Source of the DNA: Serinicoccus kebangsaanensis
GTDB taxonomy: Bacteria > Actinomycetota > Actinomycetes > Actinomycetales > Dermatophilaceae
DNA length: 64,000 bases
Reading direction: 5' to 3'
Assembly: GCF_008919445.1 (NCBI RefSeq)
Contig: NZ_VSLG01000005.1
Coordinates: 1 to 64,000 of the forward strand
The translations under genes and the position numbers were made by a program. Shown piece after piece: positions 31,835 to 40,344 of this stretch. Each line of letters begins with the position of its first letter. The first letter of the stretch is position 1. The notes below the pieces were generated by a model, which saw only the letters and a list, made by a program, of their open reading frames with translations, was not told where the DNA came from and did no database searches.

Positions 31835-31867
31835 CGCCCCGGCACCGGGTCGACCGGTGCCGGGGCG
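31835..31867 (-). terminator. Strong terminator after thioredoxin
   Basis: A perfect 14-bp GC-rich stem (31835-31848 with 31854-31867) and a 5-nt loop begin 18 bases after the thioredoxin stop. The hairpin is symmetric and would act on both strands. Confidence 0.75.
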
Positions 31868-31885
31868 TCCTGGAGCTGAATCGCG

Positions 31886-32263
31886 TCAGGCCTGGGCGTT
31901 CTCCTGCTCGGCCTCGGCGAGCTTGGCGCGGACGTCGTCCATGTCCAGGGCCCGCACCTGGTCGACGACGGACTCCAGGTCGCGCGCCGGCAGGGCGCCG
32001 GACTGGCGGAAGACGAGCACGCCCTCCTTGAAGGCCATGATCGTCGGGATCGAGCTGATCCCGGCGCCGCTGGCCAGCGCCTGCTGGTCCTCGGTGTCGA
32101 CCTTGCCGAAGACGACGTCGTCGTACTTGTCCGACGCCTGCTCGTAGTGCGGCGCGAACATCTTGCAGGGGCCGCACCACTCGGCCCACCAGTCCACCAG
32201 CACGATGTCGTTGCCGGTGACGGTCTGCTCGAAGGTGTCGGCGGTCAGGTCTACGGTGCTCAT
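31886..32263 (-). CDS. trxA: Thioredoxin
   Basis: The 125-residue protein is a thioredoxin with the active site WCGPC (C30, C33) in VLVDWWAEWCGPCKMFAPHY and the cis-Pro loop SIPTIMAF. An acidic tail of about 20 residues (MDDVRAKLAEAEQENAQA) extends beyond the usual ~108-residue length. It reduces protein disulfides using thioredoxin reductase. I chose ATG 32263 because the fold starts directly after. It is divergent from the peptide-binding lipoprotein gene with only 71 bp between the starts. Confidence 0.93.
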   Translation of the reverse strand: MSTVDLTADTFEQTVTGNDIVLVDWWAEWCGPCKMFAPHYEQASDKYDDVVFGKVDTEDQQALASGAGISSIPTIMAFKEGVLVFRQSGALPARDLESVVDQVRALDMDDVRAKLAEAEQENAQA

Positions 32264-32320
32264 ACCGGGTCCAACAACACCTCCCGCCACCTGATTCCTG
32301 GGTGCGACGTCGCCGCCTGC

Positions 32321-32326
32321 TAGCGT
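32321..32326 (+). promoter_or_regulatory. TAGCGT -10 element, leaderless start at 32335
   Basis: The hexamer ends 8 nt before the ATG and no Shine-Dalgarno is present, so transcription should begin at or next to the start codon. Confidence 0.5.
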
Positions 32327-32334
32327 CCAGTGAC

Positions 32335-33978
32335 ATGCGAATCACTCGCGACAAGCGCCTGCGTCACCTCACCCTCGGACTCGGCGTGGTCCTCGCCGCC
32401 ACCGCGTGCACCGATCCGACCCAGCCGGGTTCCGGCGGCTCCACCGAGGGGGGCTCCGCGACCCAGGGTGGACCGTCGGGCAGCGAGGCCGGGAGCGAGG
32501 TCGTCATCGCCACCGGCGGCGAGCCGGACAGCTTCAACCCCGTGCTCGGGTATGCCCGGTGGGGCGACGGCAAGCTGGTCGAGGGACTGGTGCGGCTCAC
32601 CGCCGACCTCGAGCCGGAGCCGCTGCTCGCGACCGGGATGCCGGAGGTGTCCGCGGACGGGCTCACGTATACCTTCTCGCTGCGCGACGGCGTCACCTTC
32701 CACGACGGCAGCAGCCTGGACGCGCAGGACGTCGTCGCGACCTACGAGGCCGCGATCGACCCCGAGCTCGCCTCGCCCGTCGCCGCGGACCTCACCGCGC
32801 TCGAGGACGTGGAGGCGGTCGACGAGAGCACGGTGGAGTTCACCCTCAGCGAGCCGCAGTCCTCCTTCGTCACCGCCACGGTCCTGGGGATCGTGCCGTC
32901 GGAGTCGCTCGACCCCGAGCCCGCCGCGTCGGGTGACGTGGTGGGGACCGGGCCCTACGCCCTGGCCGACTACCGGTCGGGGGACCGGGTCGTGCTCGAG
33001 GGTTACGACGACTACTGGGGCGAGCAGCCGCAGGTGCAGCGCGCCACGTTCGTCTTCGTGGAGGACGACGCCGCCCGCGCCGCCCGCGTCGCCTCGGGGG
33101 AGGTCGACGGCGCCCTGCTCCCCGCGCAGGCCCTCGGCCGCGTGGAGGAGGGCGGCGACTACGAGGTCGTCCGCCGCGACAGCGCCGACTTCCGGGCGCT
33201 CGTCCTGCCCGAGTCGCACCCCGTCGCCGGCGACGCCGCGATCCGGGAGGCGCTCAACCGGGGGCTGGACCGTCAGGCGCTCGTCGACGGTGCCCTCGCC
33301 GGCGCGGGCCGCCCCGCCTTCGGCCCGATCCCGCCCGAGGCGACTGAATACTCCGAGGCCGTCGAGGTCGAGACCGACGCCGGCGCCGCCGCCCAGGTCC
33401 TGGACGAGGCCGGCTGGGCGGAGCAGGCGGACGGGACCCGCGCCAGGGACGGGCAGGCAGCCAGGTTCACCCTCATGTATCCCGCCGGTGACACGCTGCG
33501 GCAGAACATCGCGCTCGCCGTGCAGTCCCAGGCGGCCGAGCTCGGCATCGAGGTCGAGCCGGAAGCGCTGAGCTGGGAGGCCATCGAGCCCCGCATGCGC
33601 GAGGATGCCCTGGTCTACGGCAGCGGCAACCCCTACAACGCTGACCTGTCGACCTACCCCCTCTTCCACTCCTCCCGCGCCTTCCAGGGCTTCGACAACC
33701 CGGGAGGGTATGCCTCGGACGCCATGGACGCCGCGCTCGAGCAGGGGCGCTCCGCCATGGACGAGGGGGAGCGGGTGCAGGCATACCGGCAGGTGCAGGA
33801 GGAGCTGGCCGACGACCTGCCGTGGGTCTTCCTCGCCTACGTCGGGCACGACTACGTCATCCGGGCCGACGCCTGGTCCGGCTACGATGTGCCCCTCGTC
33901 GAGCCGCACGAGCACGGGCTGCAGGGCGGCCCGTGGTGGAACCTCCCGGCGTGGACCACGACGGCGCCCTCGGACTGA
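32335..33978 (+). CDS. ABC transporter substrate-binding lipoprotein (peptide/opine/nickel type)
   Basis: The 547-residue SBP_bac_5 protein has a lipoprotein signal with the lipobox Cys25 in AATACTD and a Ser/Gly-rich linker. The family core follows: GGEPDSFNPVLGYARWGDGKLVEGLVRL, YTFSLRDGVTFHDGSSLDAQDVVATYEAAID, DVVGTGPYALADYRSGDRVVL and IREALNRGLDRQALVDGALAG. It heads a four-gene importer operon with two permeases and a fused double ATPase. Ligands of the family are oligopeptides, nickel chelates or opines; nothing here picks one. Confidence 0.92.
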   Translation: MRITRDKRLRHLTLGLGVVLAATACTDPTQPGSGGSTEGGSATQGGPSGSEAGSEVVIATGGEPDSFNPVLGYARWGDGKLVEGLVRLTADLEPEPLLATGMPEVSADGLTYTFSLRDGVTFHDGSSLDAQDVVATYEAAIDPELASPVAADLTALEDVEAVDESTVEFTLSEPQSSFVTATVLGIVPSESLDPEPAASGDVVGTGPYALADYRSGDRVVLEGYDDYWGEQPQVQRATFVFVEDDAARAARVASGEVDGALLPAQALGRVEEGGDYEVVRRDSADFRALVLPESHPVAGDAAIREALNRGLDRQALVDGALAGAGRPAFGPIPPEATEYSEAVEVETDAGAAAQVLDEAGWAEQADGTRARDGQAARFTLMYPAGDTLRQNIALAVQSQAAELGIEVEPEALSWEAIEPRMREDALVYGSGNPYNADLSTYPLFHSSRAFQGFDNPGGYASDAMDAALEQGRSAMDEGERVQAYRQVQEELADDLPWVFLAYVGHDYVIRADAWSGYDVPLVEPHEHGLQGGPWWNLPAWTTTAPSD

Positions 33979-34982
33979 CCCGGCGGCGCCGGAGCGTCCC
34001 CATCCGCACGGGCGGGCCGGGGGCGCTGGTGGCCCGTCGGCTGGTGCTGCTCCCGGTGCTCGCCGGCGTCGTCACGCTGGTGATGTTCCTCCTCGCCCAG
34101 CGCTCGCCCTTCGACCCGGTGCTCGCGGTGCTGGGGGAGCGGGCGCTCACCCTGGACGGCCCGACGCTGGAGGCGATGCGTGCCCGGCTGGAGGACACCT
34201 CCGCCGTGCAGCAGTGGCTCACCTGGTGGGGCAACGCGCTCACCGGGGATCTGGGCTACTCGACCAGCCAGCGCACCTCCGTGGGGACCGTCCTGGCGCA
34301 ACGGCTGCCCTGGACGATCGGGCTCGTGAGCGCTTCGCTGCTGGTCTCGATCCCGCTCGGCGTGGCGCTCGGCGGGTGGGCAGGGACGCACCCCGGGTCA
34401 CTGGTCGACCGGGTCATCGGCCCGGGGATGCTGTCCGTGCAGGCGGCGCCGCCGTTCTGGCTGGGGCTGGTGGCCGTGTGGGTCTTCGCCGTGACGCTCG
34501 GGTGGCTGCCCACGGGGGGCGCGACCTCGCCGCAGGCCAGCGGGGTGGAGCTGCTCGACGTGCTGCGTCATGCCGTCCTGCCGGTCCTCGTGCTCGCCCT
34601 GGCCCACCTGCCGTGGTTCGTGCTCGTCGTGCGTGACGCCACCCGGGACGCGCTCGCGGGAGCCCCGGTGCACGCGGCCTGGGCACGGGGCATACCCCGG
34701 CGGCGGCTGCTGCGCTCGCACGCCGTCCGCCCGGCGCTGCTGCCGCTGGTCACCGTGCTCGGGGTGCGGGTGCCCGAGCTGATCACCGGGGCGGTGCTGG
34801 TCGAGACCGTCTTCTCCTGGCCGGGGATCGCGAGCGCCACCGTCGACTCGGCGCTCCGGCTGGACTTCGCGCTGCTCGCCGCGCTGACCGTGCTCACCAC
34901 CGTGCTCGTGGTGCTCGGCAACCTGGCCGCCGACCTCGCCTACCGCCTGGTCGACCCGCGGGTGGGGCAGCGCGATGGCTGA
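33951..34982 (+). CDS. ABC transporter permease (DppB/NikB type)
   Basis: The permease has six membrane segments and the inner-membrane signature region VRDATRDALAGAPVHAAWARGIPRRRLLRSHAVRPALLPLV (EAA-like loop). The N-terminal helix LVARRLVLLPVLAGVVTLVMFLLA and GYSTSQRTSVGTVLAQRLPWTIGLV match the DppB family. The start is uncertain. I give GTG 33951, which overlaps the lipoprotein gene by 28 bp and yields 343 residues; GTG 34029 is an alternative that starts right before the first helix. The stop overlaps the next permease. Confidence 0.87.
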   Translation: MDHDGALGLTRRRRSVPIRTGGPGALVARRLVLLPVLAGVVTLVMFLLAQRSPFDPVLAVLGERALTLDGPTLEAMRARLEDTSAVQQWLTWWGNALTGDLGYSTSQRTSVGTVLAQRLPWTIGLVSASLLVSIPLGVALGGWAGTHPGSLVDRVIGPGMLSVQAAPPFWLGLVAVWVFAVTLGWLPTGGATSPQASGVELLDVLRHAVLPVLVLALAHLPWFVLVVRDATRDALAGAPVHAAWARGIPRRRLLRSHAVRPALLPLVTVLGVRVPELITGAVLVETVFSWPGIASATVDSALRLDFALLAALTVLTTVLVVLGNLAADLAYRLVDPRVGQRDG

Positions 34983-35859
34983 GGCCTGGCGGACGGTCGG
35001 CGCGGGTCGGGGCGAGCTGCGCTCCCGACCCTGGCTCGGGCGCGGCCCCTCCACCCGGCGAGGGGCGTGGAGATGGGTGCTGGCGGTATGCCTGCTCGTG
35101 CTGCTCGTCCTCGTGCTCGACCTGGGCCAGGCGGGCGAGCGCGCCGACTTCGGGCGGGCATACCTCCCGCCGTCGCTGGACCACCCGTTCGGCACCGACC
35201 ACGCCGGCCGCGACCTGCTGGGCCGCTCGCTGTCCGGCGCGCGCGTGTCGCTGCTCGTCGGCCTCGTCGCGGCCGCGGTGTCCAGCATCGTGGGTGTCGT
35301 CGTCGGTGCAGTGGCTGGCATGGCGGCCGGTCGCGGCGGGGGCTGGCTGGACGCCGCTCTGATGCGGCTGGTCGATGCCGTCAACGCGCTGCCCCACCTG
35401 GTGCTCGGCATCGTCATCGTCGCGCTGCTCGGCCCGTCCCTGTCCAGCGTCGTCATCAGCGTTGCGCTCACGCACTGGACCACGACGGCGCGGCTGGTGC
35501 GTGCCGAGCTGCTGGCGCTGGAGCGGGCCGGCTTCGTCGAGGCGGCCGTCGGGGCCGGCGCGAACCGGTGGTGGGTGCTGCGGCAGCACCTGCTCGCGCA
35601 CGTCCTCGGCCGGGTGCTGCTCGCCAGCGTGCTGATGGTCCCGCACGCGATCATGCACGAGTCGGCGCTGAGCTTCCTCGGCCTGGGGCTGCCGGACGAC
35701 CGGGCCTCGCTCGGCACCATCATCGAGCAGTCGCGCTCCGCCGTGCTGGCCGGCCACTGGTGGCCGGCGGTGCTGCCCGGGCTGCTGCTGGTGGCGCTCA
35801 GCCTGCTCGTCTTCACGGTGGCCGAGCGGCTGCGTCCCGAGTCCCGGGGGCGGGCATGA
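34975..35859 (+). CDS. ABC transporter permease (DppC/NikC type)
   Basis: The 294-residue second permease has an N-terminal membrane helix (WVLAVCLLVLLVLVLDLG), then the periplasmic DppC motif HPFGTDHAGRDLLGRSLSGARVSLLVG. The EAA loop is RAELLALERAGFVEAAVGAGANRWWVLRQHLLAHVLG and the C-terminal signature is ESALSFLGLGLPDDRASLGTII. It pairs with the DppB-like subunit, whose stop it overlaps, and its own stop overlaps the ATPase start as ATGA. Confidence 0.92.
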   Translation: MAEAWRTVGAGRGELRSRPWLGRGPSTRRGAWRWVLAVCLLVLLVLVLDLGQAGERADFGRAYLPPSLDHPFGTDHAGRDLLGRSLSGARVSLLVGLVAAAVSSIVGVVVGAVAGMAAGRGGGWLDAALMRLVDAVNALPHLVLGIVIVALLGPSLSSVVISVALTHWTTTARLVRAELLALERAGFVEAAVGAGANRWWVLRQHLLAHVLGRVLLASVLMVPHAIMHESALSFLGLGLPDDRASLGTIIEQSRSAVLAGHWWPAVLPGLLLVALSLLVFTVAERLRPESRGRA

Positions 35860-37376
35860 GCACGGCCGACAGGACGGGGAGCCGGCACCCGGTCGACGGA
35901 CCCGGGCCGGGCGCCGGACTTCGGGTCGCGGGCCTGGGCGTGGCGCTGCCCGACGGCTCCGGTGGTGAGCAGGTGATCCTCGACGAGGTGGACCTCGAGG
36001 TCGAGGCCGGCGAGGTTGTGGTGCTGCTCGGGCCCAGCGGGGCGGGGAAGTCCACCCTGGTGGCGGCGCTGCTCGGGCTGCTGCCCCCGGGGGCGCTGGT
36101 GCGGGGTCAGGCCTGCTGGGACGGACCGCTGCCGACGGGACGGCGCGGAGGTCGCGCCGGGGCAGGGGCGGTGGACCTGCTCGACCCCGGCCCCGCGGTG
36201 CGGGAGCGGGTCCGGGGCCGTCTGGTCGCCTGGCTGCCGCAGGCACCGGTCGGCTCGATGACGCCGGTGCTCACCGTGCGCCACCACCTCGTCGAGAAGG
36301 CCCAGGTGCACGCGTCCGCCCACCGGGCGCGTGACGTCGTCGCTGCCGCGATGGCGCGGCACGACGTCGAGCCGCAGTGGGCCCCGCGGCTGCCCTCGCA
36401 GCTCTCCGGAGGGCAGGCGCAACGCGTGTCCAACGCGCTGGCCCTCATGGGTGACCCGAGCCTGGTGCTGGCGGACGAGCCCAGCACCGGGCTGGACCGG
36501 CCGCGCGCACGGGCCGTCGGAGACGGCCTCGTCCGGCTCGCGCGGGAGGAGGGCCGGGCGGTGCTCGTCGTGACCCACGACCTGGAGCTGGCCGAGCAGG
36601 TGGCCGACCGGGTCGTCGAGATCGACGCCGGCCGCACCGGCCCGCCCGGGCCGCCGGAGGATGTCGTGGCCCGGGTGCGCCAGGCCCGGCACCACGACGC
36701 GGGCCGCCGGGCGACGTCGCCGAGGGCGGAGGGCCACGCCCTCACGGGGGTCGGCCTCACCCTGCGGCGAGGCAGGGGCACCCTGGTCAAGGAGGGCGTG
36801 ACCCTGGAGGTCCGGGCGGACCAGGTCACCGGCCTGATGGCGCCCTCCGGGGCGGGCAAGACCACCCTGCTGCGCACCCTGGCCCTCCTGCACCCGCCGT
36901 CGGCCGGGCACGTGCTGCTCGACGGCACGGTCGTCCACGGTGTCGGCCACGAGGTCCCCGCGCCGGTGCGCCGCCGCATCGCCTACCTGCCCCAGGACCC
37001 GCGGCAGTCCGTCGACCCACGCTGGGCGCTGGGCCGCGTGGTCGTCGAGCCGCTCGCGCTCGCCGGTCTCCCGCACGACCGGTCGGTCGTCGCCGGCCTG
37101 CTGGAGCGGGTGGGACTCGACCCCTCGCTGGCCGGGCGGAGGGCCGACCAGGTCTCCGGCGGGCAGCTGCAGCGCGTGGTGCTCGCGCGGGCGCTGGCCC
37201 TGGACGCGGACTACCTGCTGCTGGACGAGCCCACCTCGATGGTCGACGGTGCCACCGCCGCCGACCTGGTGCGGGTGGTCCACGAGCACCAGCACCGCTC
37301 CGGCTGCGGCGTCCTGGTCGCCTCGCACGACGAGGAACTGCTCCGCAGGTGGTCCGACACGGTGGTCACCTGGTAG
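35856..37376 (+). CDS. ABC transporter ATPase, two ATP-binding domains fused
   Basis: The 506-residue protein joins the usually separate DppD and DppF ATPases. Domain 1 (about 20-260) has Walker A GPSGAGKST, signature LSGGQ and Walker B VLADEPS. Domain 2 (about 285-506) has APSGAGKTT, VSGGQLQR and LLLDEPTS. The H-loop histidines are in VTHD and ASHD. It energises the importer formed with the lipoprotein and two permeases. It starts with ATG 35856 in an ATGA overlap and ends 14 bp before malic enzyme, so the latter may be partly co-transcribed. Confidence 0.93.
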   Translation: MSTADRTGSRHPVDGPGPGAGLRVAGLGVALPDGSGGEQVILDEVDLEVEAGEVVVLLGPSGAGKSTLVAALLGLLPPGALVRGQACWDGPLPTGRRGGRAGAGAVDLLDPGPAVRERVRGRLVAWLPQAPVGSMTPVLTVRHHLVEKAQVHASAHRARDVVAAAMARHDVEPQWAPRLPSQLSGGQAQRVSNALALMGDPSLVLADEPSTGLDRPRARAVGDGLVRLAREEGRAVLVVTHDLELAEQVADRVVEIDAGRTGPPGPPEDVVARVRQARHHDAGRRATSPRAEGHALTGVGLTLRRGRGTLVKEGVTLEVRADQVTGLMAPSGAGKTTLLRTLALLHPPSAGHVLLDGTVVHGVGHEVPAPVRRRIAYLPQDPRQSVDPRWALGRVVVEPLALAGLPHDRSVVAGLLERVGLDPSLAGRRADQVSGGQLQRVVLARALALDADYLLLDEPTSMVDGATAADLVRVVHEHQHRSGCGVLVASHDEELLRRWSDTVVTW

Positions 37377-37390
37377 GCAACAATGGGGCC

Positions 37391-38806
37391 ATGAGCCCCG
37401 TTCCGTCCGTGTCCAACTCCATCACCGTCCGGCTGGAGCTGCCGGCCCGGGTCACCGCCGTCTCGGAGATCACGACCGCCGTCGCGGACGTGGGCGGGAT
37501 GGTCACCGCGGTCGACATCAGCGACTCCGGCACCGAGCGGCTCCAGGCCGACCTGACGATCGCCACCTACGGCACCGACCACGCCGCCGAGGTCGTCGAG
37601 GCCGTCAGCGCCGTCGACGGCGTCGAGATCGGGCGGGTCAGCGACCGCACCTTCCTGGCGCACCTGGGCGGCAAGCTCGAGGTCAACTCCAAGCTGCCGA
37701 TCCGCAACCGCGACGACCTGTCCCTCGTCTACACCCCCGGGGTCGCCAAGATCTGCCAGGCGATCGCCGAGAAGCCGGAGGACGCGCGCAGCCTGACCAT
37801 CAAGCGCAACACGGTCGCGGTGGTCACCGACGGCTCCGCCGTGCTGGGCCTGGGCGACATCGGGCCGCTGGCCGCGATGCCGGTGATGGAGGGCAAGGCG
37901 GCGCTGTTCAAGCGGTTCGCCGACATCGACGCCTTCCCGATCTGCCTGGACGCGAGCGACGCGGACGAGATCGTCCGCATCGTCAAGGCGCTGGCGCCGG
38001 GCTTCGCCGGCATCAACCTGGAGGACATCTCGGCGCCGCGCTGCTTCGCCATCGAGGCGCGGCTGCGCAAGGAGCTGGACATCCCCGTCTTCCACGACGA
38101 CCAGCACGGGACCGCCATCGTGGCCCTGGCCGCGCTGACCAACGCGCTCCGCGTCGTCAACAAGGAGATGAAGGACGTCAAGATCGTCATGTCCGGCGCC
38201 GGCGCGGCCGGGTCGGCGATCATGCGGCTCCTGCTCCGGGCCGGTGCCACGGACCTGCTGGTCACCGATGTCGACGGGGTCATCCACCCGCGCCGGGCCG
38301 ACGTCATGCGCGGCGACAACGGCAACCTCGCCTGGATCGCCAGCCAGACCAACCAGGCCAACGAGACCGGGACCCTCAAGGACGCGCTCGTCGGCGCGGA
38401 CGTCTTCATCGGCGTCTCGGCCGGCGGCATCCTCACCGGGGACGACATCGCGCAGATGAACGACGACGCCGTCGTCTTCGCCATGGCCAACCCGGTCCCC
38501 GAGGTGGACCCGGTCGAGGCCGGCCGGCACGCGACCGTGGTCGCGACGGGGCGCAGCGACTTCGCCAACCAGATCAACAACGTCCTCGTCTTCCCCGGCG
38601 TCTTCCGCGGTCTGCTGGACGCGCAGAGCGACCACATCGACGACGAGATGCTGCTCGCGGCCGCCACCGCCCTCGCGGACGTCGTCTCGCCCGACGAGCT
38701 CAACCCCACCTACATCATCCCCAGCGTGTTCAACCCCAAGGCGACCAAGGCCGTCGCCCAGGCGGTGCAGGAGGCGGCCGAGGCACGTCTGAAGGGGTCG
38801 AGCTGA
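37391..38806 (+). CDS. NAD-dependent malic enzyme with N-terminal ACT domain
   Basis: The 471-residue enzyme begins with an ACT domain (about residues 10-85: LELPARVTAVSEITTAVADVGG), which usually senses an amino acid or metabolite. The malic enzyme proper follows: SLVYTPGVAKICQAIAEKP, GSAVLGLGDIGPLAAMPVMEGKA, VFHDDQHGTAIVALAAL and the dinucleotide loop SGAGAAGSAI. It converts malate to pyruvate and CO2 with reduction of NAD(P). The short gap to the ABC ATPase gene may include a weak promoter (AACAAT 6 nt before the ATG). Confidence 0.93.
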   Translation: MSPVPSVSNSITVRLELPARVTAVSEITTAVADVGGMVTAVDISDSGTERLQADLTIATYGTDHAAEVVEAVSAVDGVEIGRVSDRTFLAHLGGKLEVNSKLPIRNRDDLSLVYTPGVAKICQAIAEKPEDARSLTIKRNTVAVVTDGSAVLGLGDIGPLAAMPVMEGKAALFKRFADIDAFPICLDASDADEIVRIVKALAPGFAGINLEDISAPRCFAIEARLRKELDIPVFHDDQHGTAIVALAALTNALRVVNKEMKDVKIVMSGAGAAGSAIMRLLLRAGATDLLVTDVDGVIHPRRADVMRGDNGNLAWIASQTNQANETGTLKDALVGADVFIGVSAGGILTGDDIAQMNDDAVVFAMANPVPEVDPVEAGRHATVVATGRSDFANQINNVLVFPGVFRGLLDAQSDHIDDEMLLAAATALADVVSPDELNPTYIIPSVFNPKATKAVAQAVQEAAEARLKGSS

Positions 38807-39222
38807 CACCTGCGCCGCCGCGTCGCCCCTCCGGGCTCGAGCCCGTCGTCCTCTTCGGATGGGTGGGTCTGGTCGTCTCGTTGCTCATCCAGGGGTTCGG
38901 GCTGTATGCCGCGCAGGCGCCCGGCCCCGAGGGCATACCCGGGCTGGACAAGCTGGGCCACCTGCTGATGTTCGGGGTCCCCGCCCTGCTCGCCTGGCTG
39001 CTGGGTGCGCGTTGGCTGGTGCCGGTGCTCATCCTGCACGCGCTGGTCAGCGAGCCGGTCCAGCACCTGCTCGTCGGCACCCGCGAGGCGGACCCGCTGG
39101 ACGCGGCCGCCGACCTGGTGGGGATCGCGCTCGGGGTCTGGATCGCCGCGACGTGCCGGCGTCGGTGGGGCCATGATGAAGGCATGGGCAGCACGGCAGG
39201 CCAGTCGCAGAGGTCACCATGA
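38803..39222 (+). CDS. VanZ-like membrane protein
   Basis: A VanZ-family protein with four hydrophobic helices and the family motif LDKLGHLLMFGVPALLAWLLGA, followed by SEPVQHLL and ADLVGIALGVW. The start is the question. No ATG, GTG or TTG lies before the first helix between the malic enzyme stop and the fold, but CTG at 38803 overlaps that stop (CTGA) and AAGGGG lies at suitable spacing. It would give 139 residues with a complete first helix. GTG 38863 is the conventional alternative and truncates that helix. The stop overlaps the yqgE start (ATGA). Confidence 0.7.
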   Translation: MTPAPPRRPSGLEPVVLFGWVGLVVSLLIQGFGLYAAQAPGPEGIPGLDKLGHLLMFGVPALLAWLLGARWLVPVLILHALVSEPVQHLLVGTREADPLDAAADLVGIALGVWIAATCRRRWGHDEGMGSTAGQSQRSP

Positions 39223-39791
39223 GCGCGGGCAGCGCAGCGCTCGCCGTCGGTCAGCTGCTCGTCGCGACGCCGCTGACCGGGGAGCCGTTCGCCGAGTCGG
39301 TGGTGCTCGTGCTGCACCACGACGAGGACGGCGCGCACGGGCTCGTGCTGAACCAGCCGATGGAGGCCGCGGTCGACGCGGTGCTGCCCGAGTGGCAACC
39401 GTTCGTCACCCAGCCCAGCGTCCTCTTCCGCGGGGGACCGGTCGGGCGCGACACCGCGATGGGGCTGGTGAGCGTGCCGGGGCACGAGCCGGGCGACGCG
39501 CCGCTGGGGACGCAGCTGCTCTTCGGCGGGATCGGCCTGGTGGACCTGGACGCGCCCGCGCCGCTCGTCGTGCCCGAGCTGGGCGCGTTCCGGATCTTCG
39601 TCGGCTACAGCGGCTGGGGCGCCGGCCAGCTGGACTCCGAGATCCGGCAGGGGGCCTGGCACGTCGTGCCCCGCGAGCCGCGGGACCCCTTCCGGGAGCA
39701 GACCGAGGGCCTCTGGCGCGAGGTGCTGCTCCGGCAGCGCAACCCGGCGTCGTTCCTCGTGACCTTCACCGAGCACCCCGAGCACAACTGA
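39219..39791 (+). CDS. YqgE/AlgH family protein (DUF179)
   Basis: The 190-residue protein contains GQLLVATPLTGEPFAESVVLVLHHDEDGAHGLVLNQP, GGPVGRDTAMGLV and FVGYSGWGAGQLDSEIRQGAWHV, the complete signature of the YqgE/AlgH fold. A role is unproven; AlgH affects alginate regulation in pseudomonads. It is translationally coupled to the VanZ-like gene and is followed by a tandem repeat and the convergent DUF3039 gene. Confidence 0.9.
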   Translation: MSAGSAALAVGQLLVATPLTGEPFAESVVLVLHHDEDGAHGLVLNQPMEAAVDAVLPEWQPFVTQPSVLFRGGPVGRDTAMGLVSVPGHEPGDAPLGTQLLFGGIGLVDLDAPAPLVVPELGAFRIFVGYSGWGAGQLDSEIRQGAWHVVPREPRDPFREQTEGLWREVLLRQRNPASFLVTFTEHPEHN

Positions 39792-39804
39792 CCGAGCGTC
39801 GCCC

Positions 39805-39880
39805 GTGGTTGCCTCACGGGCCACCGGGCGTCGCGTGTGGTTGCCTCACGGGCCACCGGGCGTCGCGTGTGGTTGCCTCA
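39805..39880. repeat. Tandem 32-bp repeat, ~2.4 copies
   Basis: The unit starts GTGGTTGCCTCACGGGCCAC. Two full identical copies (39805-39836 and 39837-39868) are followed by a partial third (39869-39880). The array fills the space between the convergent yqgE and DUF3039 genes. It is too short and lacks spacers, so it is not CRISPR. It could work as a terminator or be a chromosomal intergenic repeat. Confidence 0.8.
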
Positions 39881-40213
39881 GCCCTCGTCGCCGCCGGGAC
39901 CTGTGCCGCCGCCGTCCTGCGGCTCGCGGAGCCCTTCGTAGATCTCTTTGCACTGCGGGCATACCGGAAACCGCTGCGGGTCCCGGCCCGGCACCCACAC
40001 CTTCCCGCACAGGGCGATCACGGGATTGCCGCTCAGCGCGGACTCCATGATCTTCTCCTTGCGGACGTAGTGGGAGAAGCGCTCGTGGTCGCCCGGCTCG
40101 GACAGGTCTGGGTCGACGCGGGTGTCCTCCCGCTCCAGCACGGCCGTCTGCGTGGACGGGGCGCTCGGGGCCTCCGGCGCGTCGAGGGGCTGGTCGGACA
40201 TGCGGGCGTTCAT
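39878..40213 (-). CDS. DUF3039-domain protein
   Basis: The 111-residue protein contains the DUF3039 core: DPDLSEPGDHERFSHYVRKEKIMESALSGNPVIALCGKVWVPGRDP, then RFPVCPQCKEIYEGL. The three cysteines (ALCGK and CPQC) suggest a zinc site. The family is restricted to actinobacteria and has no known function. The start is ATG 40213 or, 12 bases later, ATG 40201. Its stop overlaps the last bases of the tandem repeat. Confidence 0.85.
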   Translation of the reverse strand: MNARMSDQPLDAPEAPSAPSTQTAVLEREDTRVDPDLSEPGDHERFSHYVRKEKIMESALSGNPVIALCGKVWVPGRDPQRFPVCPQCKEIYEGLREPQDGGGTGPGGDEG

Positions 40214-40329
40214 GGCCTCAGTCTAGAGGCGCGCAGGTGCGGCCGTTCTCGCGCGGGAGCCGCCGCATACCACGTCGGGGTCCGCGGAACCGGCACCGGA
40301 GCGACGGTGAGTCGGATCCGGGAACGACC

Positions 40330-40335
40330 TATCCT
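40330..40335 (+). promoter_or_regulatory. TATCCT -10 element, leaderless start at 40345
   Basis: The hexamer ends 9 nt before the ATG of the helicase gene, which has no Shine-Dalgarno. Confidence 0.45.
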
Positions 40336-40344
40336 GGGTCGCCG

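Noticed and set aside
34398-37328. Long minus-strand open frame of about 976 codons opposite the ABC transporter
   Set aside because: It is antisense to two permeases and the fused ATPase, all of which have full motifs. The translation has no domain and is rich in Arg, Pro and Ala.
39805-39880. Possible CRISPR array
   Set aside because: Units are directly adjacent with no spacers, only about 2.4 copies, and no cas genes are nearby.
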